From contig OZ025810.1 in assembly GCA_964019425.1 (NCBI GenBank), forward strand, positions 186,001-250,000: a DNA stretch of 64,000 nt, given 5' to 3'. The notes below the pieces were generated by a model. That model made no database searches. It was not told where the DNA came from and was given only the letters and a program-made list of their open reading frames with translations. Positions 10,711 through 22,506 of this stretch are shown one piece after another (position 1 is the stretch's first letter; each line of letters starts with the position of its first letter). The position numbers and the translations under genes were made by a program. This DNA is from Flectonema sp. DT1601. Its lineage: Eukaryota; Euglenozoa; Diplonemea; Diplonemida; Diplonemidae.

Positions 10711-10815
10711 GGAACCTCAGGGGGATAATAGTTTGACAATGTAAAAACAGTCACAACTTCAACGTATTAAAAAACAAAATTAACATCAAAGCACTTGACT
10801 GAAAAAGATTCGTAG
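10711..10815. repeat. Dispersed repeat family A, copy 1
   Basis: Begins at a G-run motif (CCTCAGGGGG) and continues with TTTGACAATGTAAAAACAG and a stretch ending ACTTGACTGAAAAA. Related copies lie at 26538-26640 and 63308-63410, each starting with a G run. The motif AAGGAACCTCAGGGGG recurs 215 bp on, at about 10925. Confidence 0.7.
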
Positions 10816-11672
10816 TTGTTAATCAAAGAAAAGGTACGTTTAAAAAAAAAAAAGAAAAAAACATAAAAAAGGGAAATATATATTTCTTTTTGTCTTACTG
10901 ACCAGAAGACGTTGTCTGGAAGAACAAGGAACCTCAGGGGGAATTCGAAAGGGGGACAGGTCGCGATAGGCCAAAGCAACACATTAAGACGATGAGCACG
11001 ATGAGGCAATTAGAAATTGCAACCCAACAAATTTGACAAATCAGCTTCTCATCCCAAGAGAACTGTTCGGCTATGTTCCGTTCATTTTTTTGATTCTTCT
11101 TCTTTTTTTTCTCTCTCTCCTTTTTTTTTTCCTCATCTAAACAAAAATACTTCACTTTGTGCGCCAATTGCACCTTGTGCTAGTAGGAAACAAACAAAAA
11201 AAAAAAAAAAAAAAAAAAAACGAAAATCTCAAACAGGGATTTTCACAAACGGATTTTTTTTCTTTTTTTTTTTTTCTCCTCCTTCATCTGACTCCCCCTT
11301 TGGGATTAGTTGCATCGTGTATGATTACAATAAAAATCCGAAGGGACGTTGATCGTATTCCAACGTCTTGGGAATATAAGTTTTGTTATTGAAAAAAAAA
11401 AAAAAAAAAAAAAAAAATTACTATCAAGACAAAGATAAAGGAGAGAAACGTTAATTAAAAAAAACACACTGCGCTATTATTCCATTTACACTGGAACATG
11501 TAGTTTCACTCACAGTCACCACTTTATCACCAGTAAGTTATTGGAGCTTTCATTCTATTTTCTTTTTTTTTTCGATATGTCGGATGTATCAGCAGGTTCC
11601 ATTTCAAAAAACTGATTTTCTCAAGAGCTCTCCGAGCATGGCTGGCACACCGTATCGACAGTTAGAATGTGA

Positions 11673-11704
<32 letters not shown>

Positions 11705-11923
11705 CCTCATTTGCTTAAAAATGTTTTTTTAAAAAAAATAGGGGGGATTTAATTCGATACGAAAGGGGGACTCGCGCAACAAATTAGAATCATCAAACTG
11801 GATTCCAAGAGAGCGGGGTGATTTGATAGACTGCAGCATTAAGCTCAGGGAGGGGGAAATTCAAAAAATACGAAGCTGATTGAAGAATGCTAACCGCAAC
11901 AGAGTCAAGTATGATGAAGAGTT

Positions 11924-11955
<32 letters not shown>

Positions 11956-12203
11956 AGTTTTCAGTTAAGTTAAATCTAACGTTGCTGTATAGCATGAGGC
12001 AATTATTTTCTTTCCCCCTTCCTACCCCACGACCGTTCCTTTTCGTACTTAAACACACAAATCAATGTCAAGCATTTAGTTATTTATTTAATGTATTTTT
12101 CCGTTTTTTCAAAAAAAAAAAAAAAAAAAAATTAGTTCCAATTATTGTTTGTTTCATTATTTTTGGGTATGCACAAAGATGAGAATCAAACAATCAAAAA
12201 AAA

Positions 12204-12312
12204 TAGAATTGCTTTGTAGCTTAAAATTATACAAAAAATAATAATACAATACTGTGATGTTTTGTTTGTACACGAAACCCCGTCAAGCAACATTCCTTTT
12301 CGCTCCTAACAG
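12204..12312. repeat. Dispersed repeat family C, diverged copy
   Basis: Shares the order AGAATTG, ATAATAATA, ACTGTGAT, TTTGTTTGTACACGAAACC and CAACATTC with the well-kept copies at 15391-15554 and 62943-63101, but lacks the central AAAGGAGGTT part. Confidence 0.55.
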
Positions 12313-13015
12313 AATAACACAAACTTCCTTCAACAGAGAACAACTACCCAAAGCATGAATTATACTTTTTATTTCCAACAAAAAAGGAGTTCTTTTTTTT
12401 TTTTTTTTTTTGAAGGAACCCACTAGTTGCTACCTCAACTCAACGCTTATAAAATGTGCTACTACTACTTTACAGCCAGAAAACAGAATGAGAAGAAAGA
12501 AAAAAAAAAAATAAGGGGAACAAAAAGGAGAGGAGGCACTGAATAGCATTTGGGTTGCATTTTAGAATTAACTGCTGTTTCACTTCTGATCACCAACCTT
12601 GCAAAATTTAAATAGATTGGTAGTTGATTTCAAGTGTGTTATTCACAATATGATTTGAAAAAAAAAAATAAAAATAAAAATTAAAAAAAATTCAAATCAG
12701 TTTCTACGTTCAGTGAATAATTAACCTTGACCGGTCTTGTTTGATAAGCTAATATAGACTGACGTTTTTTTTTTCCAAAGTAAATTTTTTTTTTTTTTTT
12801 TAAATTTTACAATAATATTGAAGGTCAATACTGCGACTAGCAAACTGTGTTTTCATATTACTATCATTTCAACCCGCCAGGTAGTGTGTAAAAAAAAAAA
12901 AAAAAAAGATAACGAACCGCTGTCATAGGCGATTAATCTTTTCACCGATATATGTATAAGTGCCTAGAGCATATGGAAGATTGACACTGCGTCTCCGTAA
13001 TAACAATCGAGATCC

Positions 13016-13053
<38 letters not shown>

Positions 13054-13132
13054 CCACTTTCCTCCCAATTAATTAAAAAAATTATAAAATATAGAAATAC
13101 TGCACTCCAGAATACCGATAAGGAGACAAGGA

Positions 13133-13300
13133 CGTAGGGGGGTTGTATGTTTGAATTTGTAAAATACAACTGTTTTGTATCGCATTAACATAACGATAAT
13201 TTAACTTCTGTTAAGGGCACACTATAGAGATGCTTACGTAAGGGGGGACTTTGATACGATACGAAAAGATGCGTAGGGGGGTAAATTGATACTGTATCAT
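13133..13300. repeat. Dispersed repeat family B, copy 1
   Basis: Marked by GTATGTTTGAATTTGTAAAA, TTTTGTATCGC, a region with CTGTTAAGG and GATGCTTA, and flanking GATACGATACGAAAAGAT and TAGGGGGG motifs. The same parts occur at 14999-15200, and the end part at 26245-26304. Confidence 0.7.
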
Positions 13301-13672
13301 TAAAGGAAATAATTTTTTTTAATTTTAATAAAAAGTCTCTCAGACAATCCTTGACTGTCAGCGGCAGCGTAGTGAATGACTGCAAATAAAAAAATAACGC
13401 CACTGGAGGCCGCGTCAACATAGTTGAGCGCCACTTGCCTATGTTACAGTAACAGTTTTTTATAAAACTCATGAGGGTAATAATTTAAATTAATAACCAA
13501 AACGAAACACCAGAGAGGGGCGGATTTTGTCAGTAGGGAGGTACTTAATTAATTCCTATTTAAATCAACTCTCACACCAAAAAAAACAACGAGACAGACC
13601 TGCCTCCAATTTATTTATTCGTATAAGCAACCACTTGACTCACACGAGGCAAACAGCAAAAGTCGGAGGGAG

Positions 13673-13703
<31 letters not shown>

Positions 13704-14410
13704 AAGTATCACGCTTTAAAGGACTTCCTTATAATGTACTAAACTATTATTTAGAAAATTAATAATATTTATAATAAAAAACACCGAGTAATCTAACTAT
13801 AATATGCGAACATGTGAAAATTCACACACCAGTTGAAATAAAATTAATAATGTAACAAAAAAAAAAAAAACGGGGAAATGATAAACTATTTGGAAATAGT
13901 ACGAAGTTCCACTTGTTTTATTTTTCAAGTAGTGACTCTGTTGAAACTTTTTTTTTTTTTTTTTTTTTTTTGTGTGTTTTACAAAATCATCCCTACAATT
14001 ACTCACTATTTCAAAATTATTCGAAGTGCAAATTTTTGGAGTAAGAGGATTTTCTTCACTAAAAATTAAAAAAAACTGTTTTAACAAATTAAAACGAATG
14101 AATCATAAATTGAGAGAATGAATTAATTGTTTTTCAAAAAAAATAATAATAATAATAATAAATTTTAATAAAATAAAATGATACAGTAATCAAGATCAGA
14201 GTCATGACTGTGACAGAACACGAGGGAAATTTGAAATGTTTGAATATATGTATGAAGCAATACATATATCAGGAGGGGGTTAACTGTTCGATTTTTTACG
14301 TAAAATACGAATGCATCATATGATAAACAACGTAACTTATAATTTTAACATTAGTTGTAAGATACAGATTTTTTTTTTTTTTCGGAGAACAAGGTATTCG
14401 GGCAGCCAAA

Positions 14411-14585
14411 TTTTATTTACTTATTTACGAAGCCTAGGAGCCAAAAGCCAGGAAAAGCTCAACAGGGTAACTAACTATCGCTACCAGCAACCGTGAGACT
14501 CTCACAGACGATAAGAGACGTAGAAATAACCCGGAACAAATGACTACCTAAACCCACCGCCCGCGCGAGCAGACAGTGTAAGAGA
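14411..14585 (-). repeat. Dispersed repeat family D, copy 1 (candidate SINE or LINE 3' end)
   Basis: About 175 bp, close to identical with 17633-17811. Read on the minus strand it ends in a short TAAA-type repeat, as 3' ends of many non-LTR retroelements do. Core words are CTACGTCTCTTATCGTCTGT, GGTTGCTGGTAGCGATA and GGCTTTTGGCTCCTAGGCTT. It is richer in G and C than its surroundings. No coding part is visible in either copy, so family assignment is open. Confidence 0.65.
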
Positions 14586-14816
14586 CGGCTGATAACGCCG
14601 ATTTTCGTCAAAGAGAGGGAGAACACCTCACATAAGATCAGTTATAAAGACCTTCACCCACAAAATGGGGATTGCGATCCAAAGAAAAAGTTCTTCGGCA
14701 CTTTAGAACAAGTCTTTGAAAAATCTCAAAGAATGTGGACTCTCAAAATTGGACCCCCAACAGGTCACACTCCACGCTTTTTGGGTTTTTTCATTCCCTT
14801 GCCCATAGCAGTTTGT

Positions 14817-14873
14817 ACCCCCTAGGGATTTGGATAAATAAATCAAGGTTAACACGCAACAAATCCTAGGGGT
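14817..14873. repeat. Short inverted repeat
   Basis: Arms ACCCCCTAGGGATTTG (14817-14832) and CAAATCCTAGGGGT (14860-14873) pair around a 27-base loop, with one bulge. The right arm runs into a G-run and a truncated family A sequence. Confidence 0.6.
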
Positions 14874-14998
14874 GGTGAAACTTTACAACTTCTGGGTATT
14901 AATACAAATTAGGAAAAAACATAGTATGGGATAAGGTATGTTTAATTAATAAACGGATATAATATTATTGTATTCTGTCTCAACTAATCGTCCGAATC

Positions 14999-15200
14999 TG
15001 GGGGGCGGGGGTAATTTATACGATACGAAAAGATTTATACGGGGGGTCGAATGTTTGAATTTGTAAAATACAAATTTTGTATCGCGTAACATAGCGATGG
15101 TTTAACATCTGTTAAGGATACAGTGACTATGGTGATGCTTAACTTAGCCTTTTAAAGTAACTATTAGGTTTCGAGAGTAATCCATATACGGGGGGGGTGG
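14999..15200. repeat. Dispersed repeat family B, copy 2
   Basis: The longest B copy. It carries GATACGAAAAGATTTATACGG, GTTTGAATTTGTAAAATACAA, TTTTGTATCGCGTAACATAG and the end part CTTAACTTAGCCTTTTAAAG. It is bounded by G runs at about 15000, 15041 and 15189. Confidence 0.7.
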
Positions 15201-15390
15201 GCAAATTTCATGCAGGATAAAGCACATCTGTGAAAACTCTCACAGACAATGCATGCTCTAGGATAAGAGCTGCTATTGCTTTTTCTTTTGCTTGAAATCC
15301 TTGTTTTTTATATTTTTCTTGTAATGTTTACTGGAAGTGACGTCTTAGTATCTTGAATGACTACGGGAGAGAGAAGTGTTTTTAAAAAAA

Positions 15391-15554
15391 AGAATTGGCT
15401 TCATCTTCAACTACACAGAAAATAATAATATAACAACTGTGATTTTTATGTTTGTGTCACGAAACCCAGTGAACCGACTTAAACTGATAAAGCTAAAGGA
15501 GGTTCACGTGTGCTGCCAACATTCTTTTTCCTTCTTACAATACTTGTTAAATGG
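15391..15554. repeat. Dispersed repeat family C, copy 2
   Basis: About 160 bp between two A runs, about 90% identical by eye to 62943-63101. Shared core: GTGAACCGACTTAAACTGAT, AAGCTAAAGGAGGTT, GTGTGCTGCCAACATTCTTT and ACAATACTTGTTAAATG before the trailing A run. Confidence 0.75.
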
Positions 15555-15803
15555 AAAAAAAAAAATGGAAAAAAAAAAGCAACACCCGAAGGCAATAACC
15601 GAACAAGAAAACGTAAATTCACACAACAGTGAATATACAGTGAGGGCACTCGTGTAGAATTGCCTTCATTCCCGCCAAGTAATGTCTAAAATAAGAAGGC
15701 GAGAGAGAGAGAAAAAAAAAGTTGCGAAGCCAGCAAAGAAAAAAAAAAAAAAAACAGGTTTACTTTTATTATTTCCCCTCAATTCACTTTTTTTTTCTTC
15801 CAT

Positions 15804-15835
<32 letters not shown>

Positions 15836-16127
15836 GTTTGTTTTTAATATTTTCAGTCTAAACACAACACCAACAGTTCGCAAAAATTAAGACCCACGCG
15901 TCACACAATGACGTGGTAGGCAGGGAAACAATAGAATGCTCTCCTTTTTTTTACATTGGGAAAGTACAAGACAGGTGCTCAGAAGGGACAGATCCGTTGA
16001 TTCACTTTTCGCTTCAGACTACTAATGCAACGTCGTATGCAACACAATAATAGTAAAGTGTGCATAAGAAACAACACTAGTAAAGATATCACTGTTATAA
16101 AGTCTCATGACAATCTATGGAACTTTA

Positions 16128-16159
<32 letters not shown>

Positions 16160-16233
16160 TTAAAAAAAATAGAACCATGGCTGCAATCGTTGCACAACTT
16201 TGACAGGAAACTCAAAACAGGTTTCTTTGCACA

Positions 16234-16264
<31 letters not shown>

Positions 16265-16763
16265 TTTTAGAATAAATTATTTATTATTTTTGCACGTTTT
16301 TTAATCACTTATCTATGTTAAGTGCGATTGCAAATTTTCATTTTAATAATTTTTTTATGTACGACGAAGTTATAACGCCAAACAATGAATTTTTTTTTTT
16401 TTTTTTTTTTTAAATCTTACTGGGAACGCACAATGATTTTCTTCCATTCACTCAATAAAAAAAAAAGAAAATTTAAAAGATACTCAAAACCAATATGTTC
16501 CCTATGTTATAGCCATCTTTAAAATTTGCAATAAACTATAAGGTAATTAGATGGTACAAACCATGGGTACTTAAATACTTTGTTTTTTTTTGTTTTAGTA
16601 AGGCAAGGAAAGCTCTTACCACGTCAAAAAAAAAAAAAAAAAAAAAAAAGCTCACACAATAAAGTGGTATATAAATCCATAATTCAAAGAAAGAAGACCC
16701 TACTGTGAGTCTATTAACTTCTTTCTAACTTACTTTTTTTCGGATTATAAAATTTTACCAAAG

Positions 16764-16806
<43 letters not shown>

Positions 16807-17435
16807 ATAACCAAAGTTGTTAAAGTAGTCTGGAAAAAAAGTACAGATAATTTTAATTTTTTTATTGTAATGTAATTGTAAAAGAAGAAGACTCTACTGT
16901 ATGAATCATCTGACTTCTTTACAATAAACTTAATCCATCATGGAAAGAAAAAAAAAAAAAAATAAAATAAAATAAAACTACTGTCTTTCAAAAAGGTTAT
17001 TAAAGTCTATTTAAAAATATTAATTTTCTTGCGAACGAAACACGTTTTCACATAACACAAGTTAAATCTCTCTTTTTTTTTTTTTTTTTTTCCTTTTTTT
17101 TTTTTTTTCTTTTGTAAGATCACGACAAAAGGCACGAGTCTGAAGAAAACAAAATATTCTTCTTCTTCTTCCCAATTAACTATTAAGCTACAAATTTAAT
17201 GACAACAAAAAAAAATAAAAAAAAAAGAGGAGGAAGAAGAAGACAGAAAAAAAGGCTCCCCCCGAATGTTAGAACACGTGAGAGGCGTGAGAGGCACACA
17301 TGAATCTCTCTCGCATTCTGAGACAAGAGGAGGGGAAAAAAAACACAAGACTTCCTTTAGAAGCGCTTTTTTTCAAACCTTTTTTTTTTCTACAAAATAC
17401 ACAAAACATAATTCGCAACTAAGCAGTGATTAGAA

Positions 17436-17467
<32 letters not shown>

Positions 17468-17506
17468 CGAGAAAAAAAAAAACGAAAGATTAATATAATA
17501 ATATTA

Positions 17507-17632
17507 TATTGGCTTAACGAAAAAACTCTACAGAAAAATCGTACTATAACACAATTGCTATGTTTTTACTTGTACACAAAAAAAAAACCGACTTAAACTG
17601 AAAGCCAAAACATTGTTTTCAGCTCTTGCAAT
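17507..17632. repeat. Dispersed repeat family C, diverged copy abutting family D
   Basis: Shares ATTGGCTTAAC, CTACAGAAAA, ACTTGTACACAAA and CCGACTTAAACTGA with the other C copies. It runs directly into the TTTA-rich edge of the second family D copy, so one element was probably inserted beside or into the other. Confidence 0.55.
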
Positions 17633-17811
17633 ATTTATTTTATTTATTTACGAAGCCTAGGAGCCAAAAGCCAGGAAAAGCTCAACAGGGTAACACGTTA
17701 TATCGCTACCAGCAACCGTGAGACTCTCACAGACGATAAGAGACGTAGAAATAACCTAGAACAAATGACTACCTAAACCCGCCTCTCGCGCGAGTAGACA
17801 GTGTTAGAGAG
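17633..17811 (-). repeat. Dispersed repeat family D, copy 2
   Basis: Same as 14411-14585 apart from scattered changes and a few extra bases near GGGTAACACG. The TAAA-type end points the same way, so both copies have the same orientation. Confidence 0.65.
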
Positions 17812-18036
17812 AATATACATTGTTAAATTCAACCACAACAAAAACAAACAGTGAGAATATCCATTGATGGGTAGAAATAATTATAAGAATAAAACGAGGA
17901 TAGCAAAAATAACCATTGAAAAACAAATTGAAATACACGAATTGATGTGGCTATTGATTCCAGATAAATACCTTCCCACCAAGTAAAGGCAATTACCCTG
18001 TCGAACAAAAACAAGTAAATCAAAAACAGCCGATAT

Positions 18037-19362
18037 CTATGGTAACATCGGAAATTCATTCTCTTTTTTATAAGGTCCTGTTCGTAGTAGGTCATCACCT
18101 GAGAACTGCCACATGTCGTCGTCATTCAGAATGAATGTAAAGTTTACTTTCCTTCTTTTATTAAACAACAAAGCAATATCAGAGACGCTAGATCTTCCCT
18201 TTATGATATAATCAGCGCTTGCCAGAAGTAAACAGTCTGTTACAACCTGTTGTTGATTGTTTGTCGTTGTGTTTCTGTGTTGCAAAAAAACCATTCAGAC
18301 CCCTCATTAGTCTGAGGAGGGAGTGCGAGATCCAGATTCCGCTCCATCATCGTAGCGCACCCTGCTATCTGTTTAGTCCCCCGACGGAAAGGGTCCCACA
18401 GCTACATATCTTCTCCGACTTCGTCGGTGCAAAAAAAGAAAACCAGTTATACATACCGAAATACCCTTCTGATAAGGGCTGAATTTCTTGCTCATGTGAG
18501 AGCCTCGGATGTCACCCTCAACAACTACTTCGTCTTTGCTAATTCGGGTATTATACTCGTCGTTAAATATGATCTTCTCTCCATACCTCTCAACCATCCA
18601 TGGAATAATCTCAGCCTCATCACTTGCTAAGAATATTACGTAATCCTTATCTCCTATTGTTGACACTACCCTGTCGATTTCAGAAGCGAAACAATCATAG
18701 GAAGGGTTGGTGTTTCTCTTTAATTTCATATCTGTTCCCCTGTAATGAACACCTATCATGTACTTGTCAGTGAAGTTTTTTCTTCCTTTGAATGCCTCAA
18801 CTTTCTCTAATACCGAAGTACGAGGTTTGATATATTGCTTTACAACTTTACTTAGAGATTCAACTCCACAAGGTTTTCCGCATTGCTTGGAAGGAAGCGG
18901 AAATGGTGTTGATTTAAGTTTTCGTTTTCCTTGAGCGACGTTAGAGAATGTTCCGAATTTTCCAAAACGGGCAAGGTATCTATTAAAGTGGACCTCCTCG
19001 ACCAATTGATTGTCAGTGAAATTCTTAATTCTAATCTCAGGATTAAAGAAGTAGGACCAATAATTATCACCAGACTTGTTAGTGTACATATCTGTGTCGA
19101 AGAACACTCGAACACCAAGTGCTCCATCTTGTTGTCCGTATCGAATGGCACCGACGACGTGCATTACGTCAGCGAACATTCCTTGACCCTTGAGATCGAA
19201 TAAAGGAAAGTCTTTCATCGAATAAATTACCATCATCTTTCCAGCAACTGTTTGATCTAATAACCCATCATCTAACTTATCTAACAGAGGTGTCTGAAAT
19301 AATACGAAAAGACACACGAAGACAACAACCAGATTGATGCGAGTAACGAGGCCAATTGTCAT
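18037..19362 (-). CDS. Golgi fucosyltransferase-like glycosyltransferase, 2 exons
   Basis: Exon 1 is 19362-18457 and exon 2 is 18246-18037; the product is 371 residues. A type II signal anchor (about 8-24, LVVVFVCLFVLF) suggests a Golgi lumen enzyme. IGVHYRGTDMK (203-213) is the GDP-fucose-binding HxRxxD region of the alpha-1,6/O-fucosyltransferase superfamily. Exon 2 gives the matching C-terminal motif VVTDCLLLASADYIIKGRSS (303-322) followed by VSDIALLFN. Reading through the GTATGT donor without splicing loses this motif, which confirms the intron. The acceptor sugar and linkage cannot be told. An earlier Met (19401) adds 13 residues, mainly Lys; I prefer 19362. Confidence 0.82.
18415..18427. 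repeat. Short perfect hairpin within the glycosyltransferase intron
   Basis: CCGAC-TTC-GTCGG, preceded by TTCT and followed by GC and an A run. A near copy stands at 51650-51662 with the same flanks. Confidence 0.5.
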
Positions 19363-20324
19363 GTTTTGCGTGTCTGTTTTTTTTTTTTTTAAATAAAACA
19401 TGAAAAATATTCAACAAACAGTAATCAACATTTTCAAAGTACCAAAATATGAAACAAAAAGTTTTCCTGTTATGACCACCCGCTGAAAGCAACAAGACAA
19501 CTGACGTGTCTCGGAGCGCACTAGAAGAAAATTTATTTATTCACAGCTATCGTTTTTTTTAAGAATAAAAAAAAAAAAAAAAAAACTTAAAACGACTTTT
19601 TGCTTCCTCCAGCTGGAAATATTGCCAAGGCCTCTGAATACTAAATCAGAGCAGCAGCAAGTAGAGAAATAATTTTATGAGACAAGAGAGAAGGTTAATA
19701 ATAATAATATCAGAAGAAGGAGAAGGGAGGGGATCGTTTGTGTGTAGGTTGAGGGAGGGAAATATGGTGCAAAAATAAAAAAAAAAATATCAGAAAAATT
19801 CAGTTTCCTTCGATAAATAATCAACAACAGTGATATCACTACGTCAATAGAAAAAAACAGTGACAGTACCACCGTTCAGTTAGTTTTTTTTTTTTTTCGA
19901 AGTAACTAATCATCCTCATTAGTTATAATACATAAAGTCGTGTGCAACTTGGCTAAAAAAAAAAAAAAAGTAGAAACAACTAAAGAGAAAGTAGTTGCTG
20001 TACGTAAGGGTTTACCGTTATTTTTTCTTTGCCTTGGCACTACGCTTGGAGAGCAAAAAAAGAAAAAAATTACCACTCAGATTGCTTCTTATAGGTATGA
20101 CCTTAAGAAATGTCTGCTTCCTTCGAACAGTAATATATGAACATGACTCGGTGGATTTGTTTGGGGCGTGTGATAAAAAGAAAAATATCAACTATCTCAG
20201 CACACGTTCTTGACTTCAACGAAACAAAACCAAACAACACGTAACACTTCAGCAGGTCAGGAATGACCTATCGTCGATAAGTGATGAAACGAATAAAAAA
20301 AAGAAAACAATTCAACCTAACCCG
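19363..20324. other. Spacer upstream of the glycosyltransferase
   Basis: About 960 bp with several A/T runs and AAT-rich stretches. An ACAG 12 nt before the glycosyltransferase start is acceptor-like. I see no gene. Confidence 0.6.
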
Positions 20325-21305
20325 CTACGTGGGATCATCTTGTATGAGTTTTTCATAATTAACAAGGCAATTCATGAGTCCGTAGTTTGGGTTTACAATC
20401 AGACGTTTTGAACGAATAAAATCAATTGCTTCATCAGTGCTATCGACTGTTCCGTTTCTGATATAATGAGCAGCAAGAACTGCACCTGATCTACTCACAC
20501 CAACGAAACAATGAACTAATACAATATTCTGACTGTCTCGTGAAAGTACTGATGTAATATAACGTGAAATTGAGTCAAAATGTAACGCAAGTTGAGGAGC
20601 TGCTTCAGGAACGTCCTCAACAGAGACAGAATAGTAACGAATTCCTTCATCGATATGCGCGTTTGGAACTTCGCGAGAAACATTAACAACATGAGTGATT
20701 CCAATCTCACGCAATTGATGAAGTGAAAGCGCATTTTGAGCATTTCCCAAATAGATTCTACTGGTAATCAGTGAAGGAGGTGTACAAGAAGATGTATGAG
20801 AATCGGTTAGTCTTTGAAAGACAATATTGTGAGCCTTTACTCTACACTCTGATTGATACGATGTCGAACTTGATGAGTCACAGCTGTCAACACTTGAAGC
20901 AGATGATTCTCTTGAGAGATTGTTATCAAAAAGATGATAATAATCTTTTTGAAAATCACTAAAACAAGAAAGATAACCGACCCTTTTAGTCATACAGTCT
21001 CTTGATAGTATTTTACACGCTCTTCCAATTAGTTGTCGGTGTTCCTTATCAGTTCCTTGAGTGTACACAATTACTGTTTCACAATACTCTCTAGACCTGA
21101 ATATTATTCTGTCAGCCATTCTTATAGAAGCCTCTATATCTTTAACTCCTCTTAAGTCACATGATTGTGAAATATTGCATTGAACACTACCTCTGATTAC
21201 ATTATTCAAATTGTTACCAAAATACAACAAACAGATGTTGCTATCGCCTTCTACAAAACTAGCCAGTTCGTCGCTAGTCACTCGAGTAAACGTTTCGCTT
21301 CCCAT
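20325..21305 (-). CDS. Dual-specificity protein phosphatase with N-terminal rhodanese-like region
   Basis: 326 residues. The catalytic domain is at about 178-322: SRIYLGNAQNAL opens it, D231 in VSVEDVPEA is the likely general acid, and VHCFVGVSRSG carries the P-loop with C266 and R272. The N-terminal 125 residues look like the rhodanese/CH2-type docking region of MAP-kinase phosphatases (by position and pattern, weak). A serine-rich linker (131-150) joins the two. It should dephosphorylate Ser/Thr and Tyr on a kinase. An upstream exon (21527-21434, GTAAGT donor) can be joined in frame at 21316 and would add a hydrophobic leader; I leave it out. Confidence 0.85.
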   Translation of the reverse strand: MGSETFTRVTSDELASFVEGDSNICLLYFGNNLNNVIRGSVQCNISQSCDLRGVKDIEASIRMADRIIFRSREYCETVIVYTQGTDKEHRQLIGRACKILSRDCMTKRVGYLSCFSDFQKDYYHLFDNNLSRESSASSVDSCDSSSSTSYQSECRVKAHNIVFQRLTDSHTSSCTPPSLITSRIYLGNAQNALSLHQLREIGITHVVNVSREVPNAHIDEGIRYYSVSVEDVPEAAPQLALHFDSISRYITSVLSRDSQNIVLVHCFVGVSRSGAVLAAHYIRNGTVDSTDEAIDFIRSKRLIVNPNYGLMNCLVNYEKLIQDDPT

Positions 21306-21688
21306 CTCAAGGGTTTCTAATTACCCTGCCAACCTGACTGTGTTGAGTTGATAAATAATAATAAACGATAATTTATAAAAACATTTTATTATATCACTTA
21401 TGAGACTTTCCACTGAACTTGTCGAACACTTACCTTTTGATAATATCGTAAATGGAGTAAAAGAAAAAGACGATAAAAGATGAACTGTAAAGAAAATAAC
21501 AAGAACTACCCCCCTACTTGTATTCATCTTCTCATAAAGTCGACTATGATCTCTTTGATGTATTCCGTGATTGTGAATGACTCAACTCCTTCAAATGTTT
21601 TATGGCAAGGCTTTTCGGAGCATTCTCAAGATAACTGAGAATTTGAGAATCCCACTTTGTTGATCACGACTGTGTTTATCGTTTCATA

Positions 21689-22492
21689 CTATGATGAAGA
21701 ATGAACTTCCCATATTCCAGGAGATTTCAACTTGTAGACAGAACTGATGTCATATTTAATAATGTGAGCGGCTGATGAATCAGTCTTGTTGTTGTACCAC
21801 CGACGGAGTAGGACGTGTGGTTTTGTTTTTGAGAAATCAAAGATAGCTGTCCCAGATAAAGTATTACAAGCTCTCGTAAGATCGAATAGCAGGGAGTTGT
21901 TTGAAATTAATAAATTGTCAACGACGAGAATAAGATCGTCGCTGGAGAACGCGGTTGCCAATGCGCGATCTTTCTTTCCTTTTAGAACTGCAGTTAGGAG
22001 AACAGAAACAAGATCCCCAAGTTTGAGAGATAGCTGGTGGCGAGTACCTCCATCTTTTCCACCACTGATGACTGTCAGTTCTATTGGAGTTCCAGAGTGT
22101 TTTTGACGTTCGATATTTACAAGTCGTTCTGCTTCCTCTCTGGCTTCTTGTTCTTTCCTTTCGCGTTCTATTGAAGGTAAGAAAGTCGTATCGATTGTCG
22201 GATCCTTTCCATAACTAACTTCAGCTGGGAGGTCTTCATCTTCTCCCTCATCGTCGTTGTTAAAACTGAGTGCTGCTGCCTTCGCCTTTCGTTCTTTCTT
22301 TCTCCTCTTTAGCATTTTCTCCTCCTTCTTACGCTCTGTCTCAAGTGCTCTTTTTTCCTTATCGACACGATTCGACTCCAGTTCTTCTTTCTTCGCCAGC
22401 CAGTCACCCTTACTCAATACCCCCGCAGTCTGTGATATAAATAAATTATCGGACACTGTGTCCGCCTTACCGAATCCAGCTGTGAGTCCCAT
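21689..22492 (-). CDS. FAM50: XAP5/FAM50 family nuclear protein
   Basis: Single exon, 267 residues. A charged helical head (about 25-75, Lys/Glu/Arg-rich) leads to LSFNNDDEGEDED and then the family mark IDTTFLPSIERERKEQEARE (about 99-118). The C-terminal XAP5 domain begins at about 135 (IELTVISGGKDGGTRHQLSL) and includes LLRRWY. Family members are nuclear and linked to spliceosome and chromatin work. The C-terminal end is shorter than in animals (about 339). Its ATG is only 14 bp downstream of the stop of the BTB gene, so the two must share a primary transcript or have overlapping UTRs. Confidence 0.88.
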   Translation of the reverse strand: MGLTAGFGKADTVSDNLFISQTAGVLSKGDWLAKKEELESNRVDKEKRALETERKKEEKMLKRRKKERKAKAAALSFNNDDEGEDEDLPAEVSYGKDPTIDTTFLPSIERERKEQEAREEAERLVNIERQKHSGTPIELTVISGGKDGGTRHQLSLKLGDLVSVLLTAVLKGKKDRALATAFSSDDLILVVDNLLISNNSLLFDLTRACNTLSGTAIFDFSKTKPHVLLRRWYNNKTDSSAAHIIKYDISSVYKLKSPGIWEVHSSS

Positions 22493-22506
22493 TGTGTGAG
22501 TCCTGG

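Larger units (their letters stand above)
10611..18036. other. Gene-free, repeat-rich block
   Basis: About 7.4 kb with no credible gene on either strand. It consists of 50-200-bp segments separated by A or T runs (for example 37 T at 13017-13053, 35 A at 16769-16803) and contains copies of dispersed repeat families A, B, C and D listed below, several G runs of 5-8 on the plus strand, and simple repeats such as (AAT)n at 14143-14162 and (TTC)n near 17158-17172. Open frames here encode poly-Lys or poly-Phe and are not genes. Confidence 0.8.

Noticed and set aside
14411-14585. U2-snRNA-like word GGCTTTTGGCT in repeat family D
   Set aside because: Only a short word matches; no branch-recognition sequence or Sm site follows, and there are two dispersed copies with TAAA ends.
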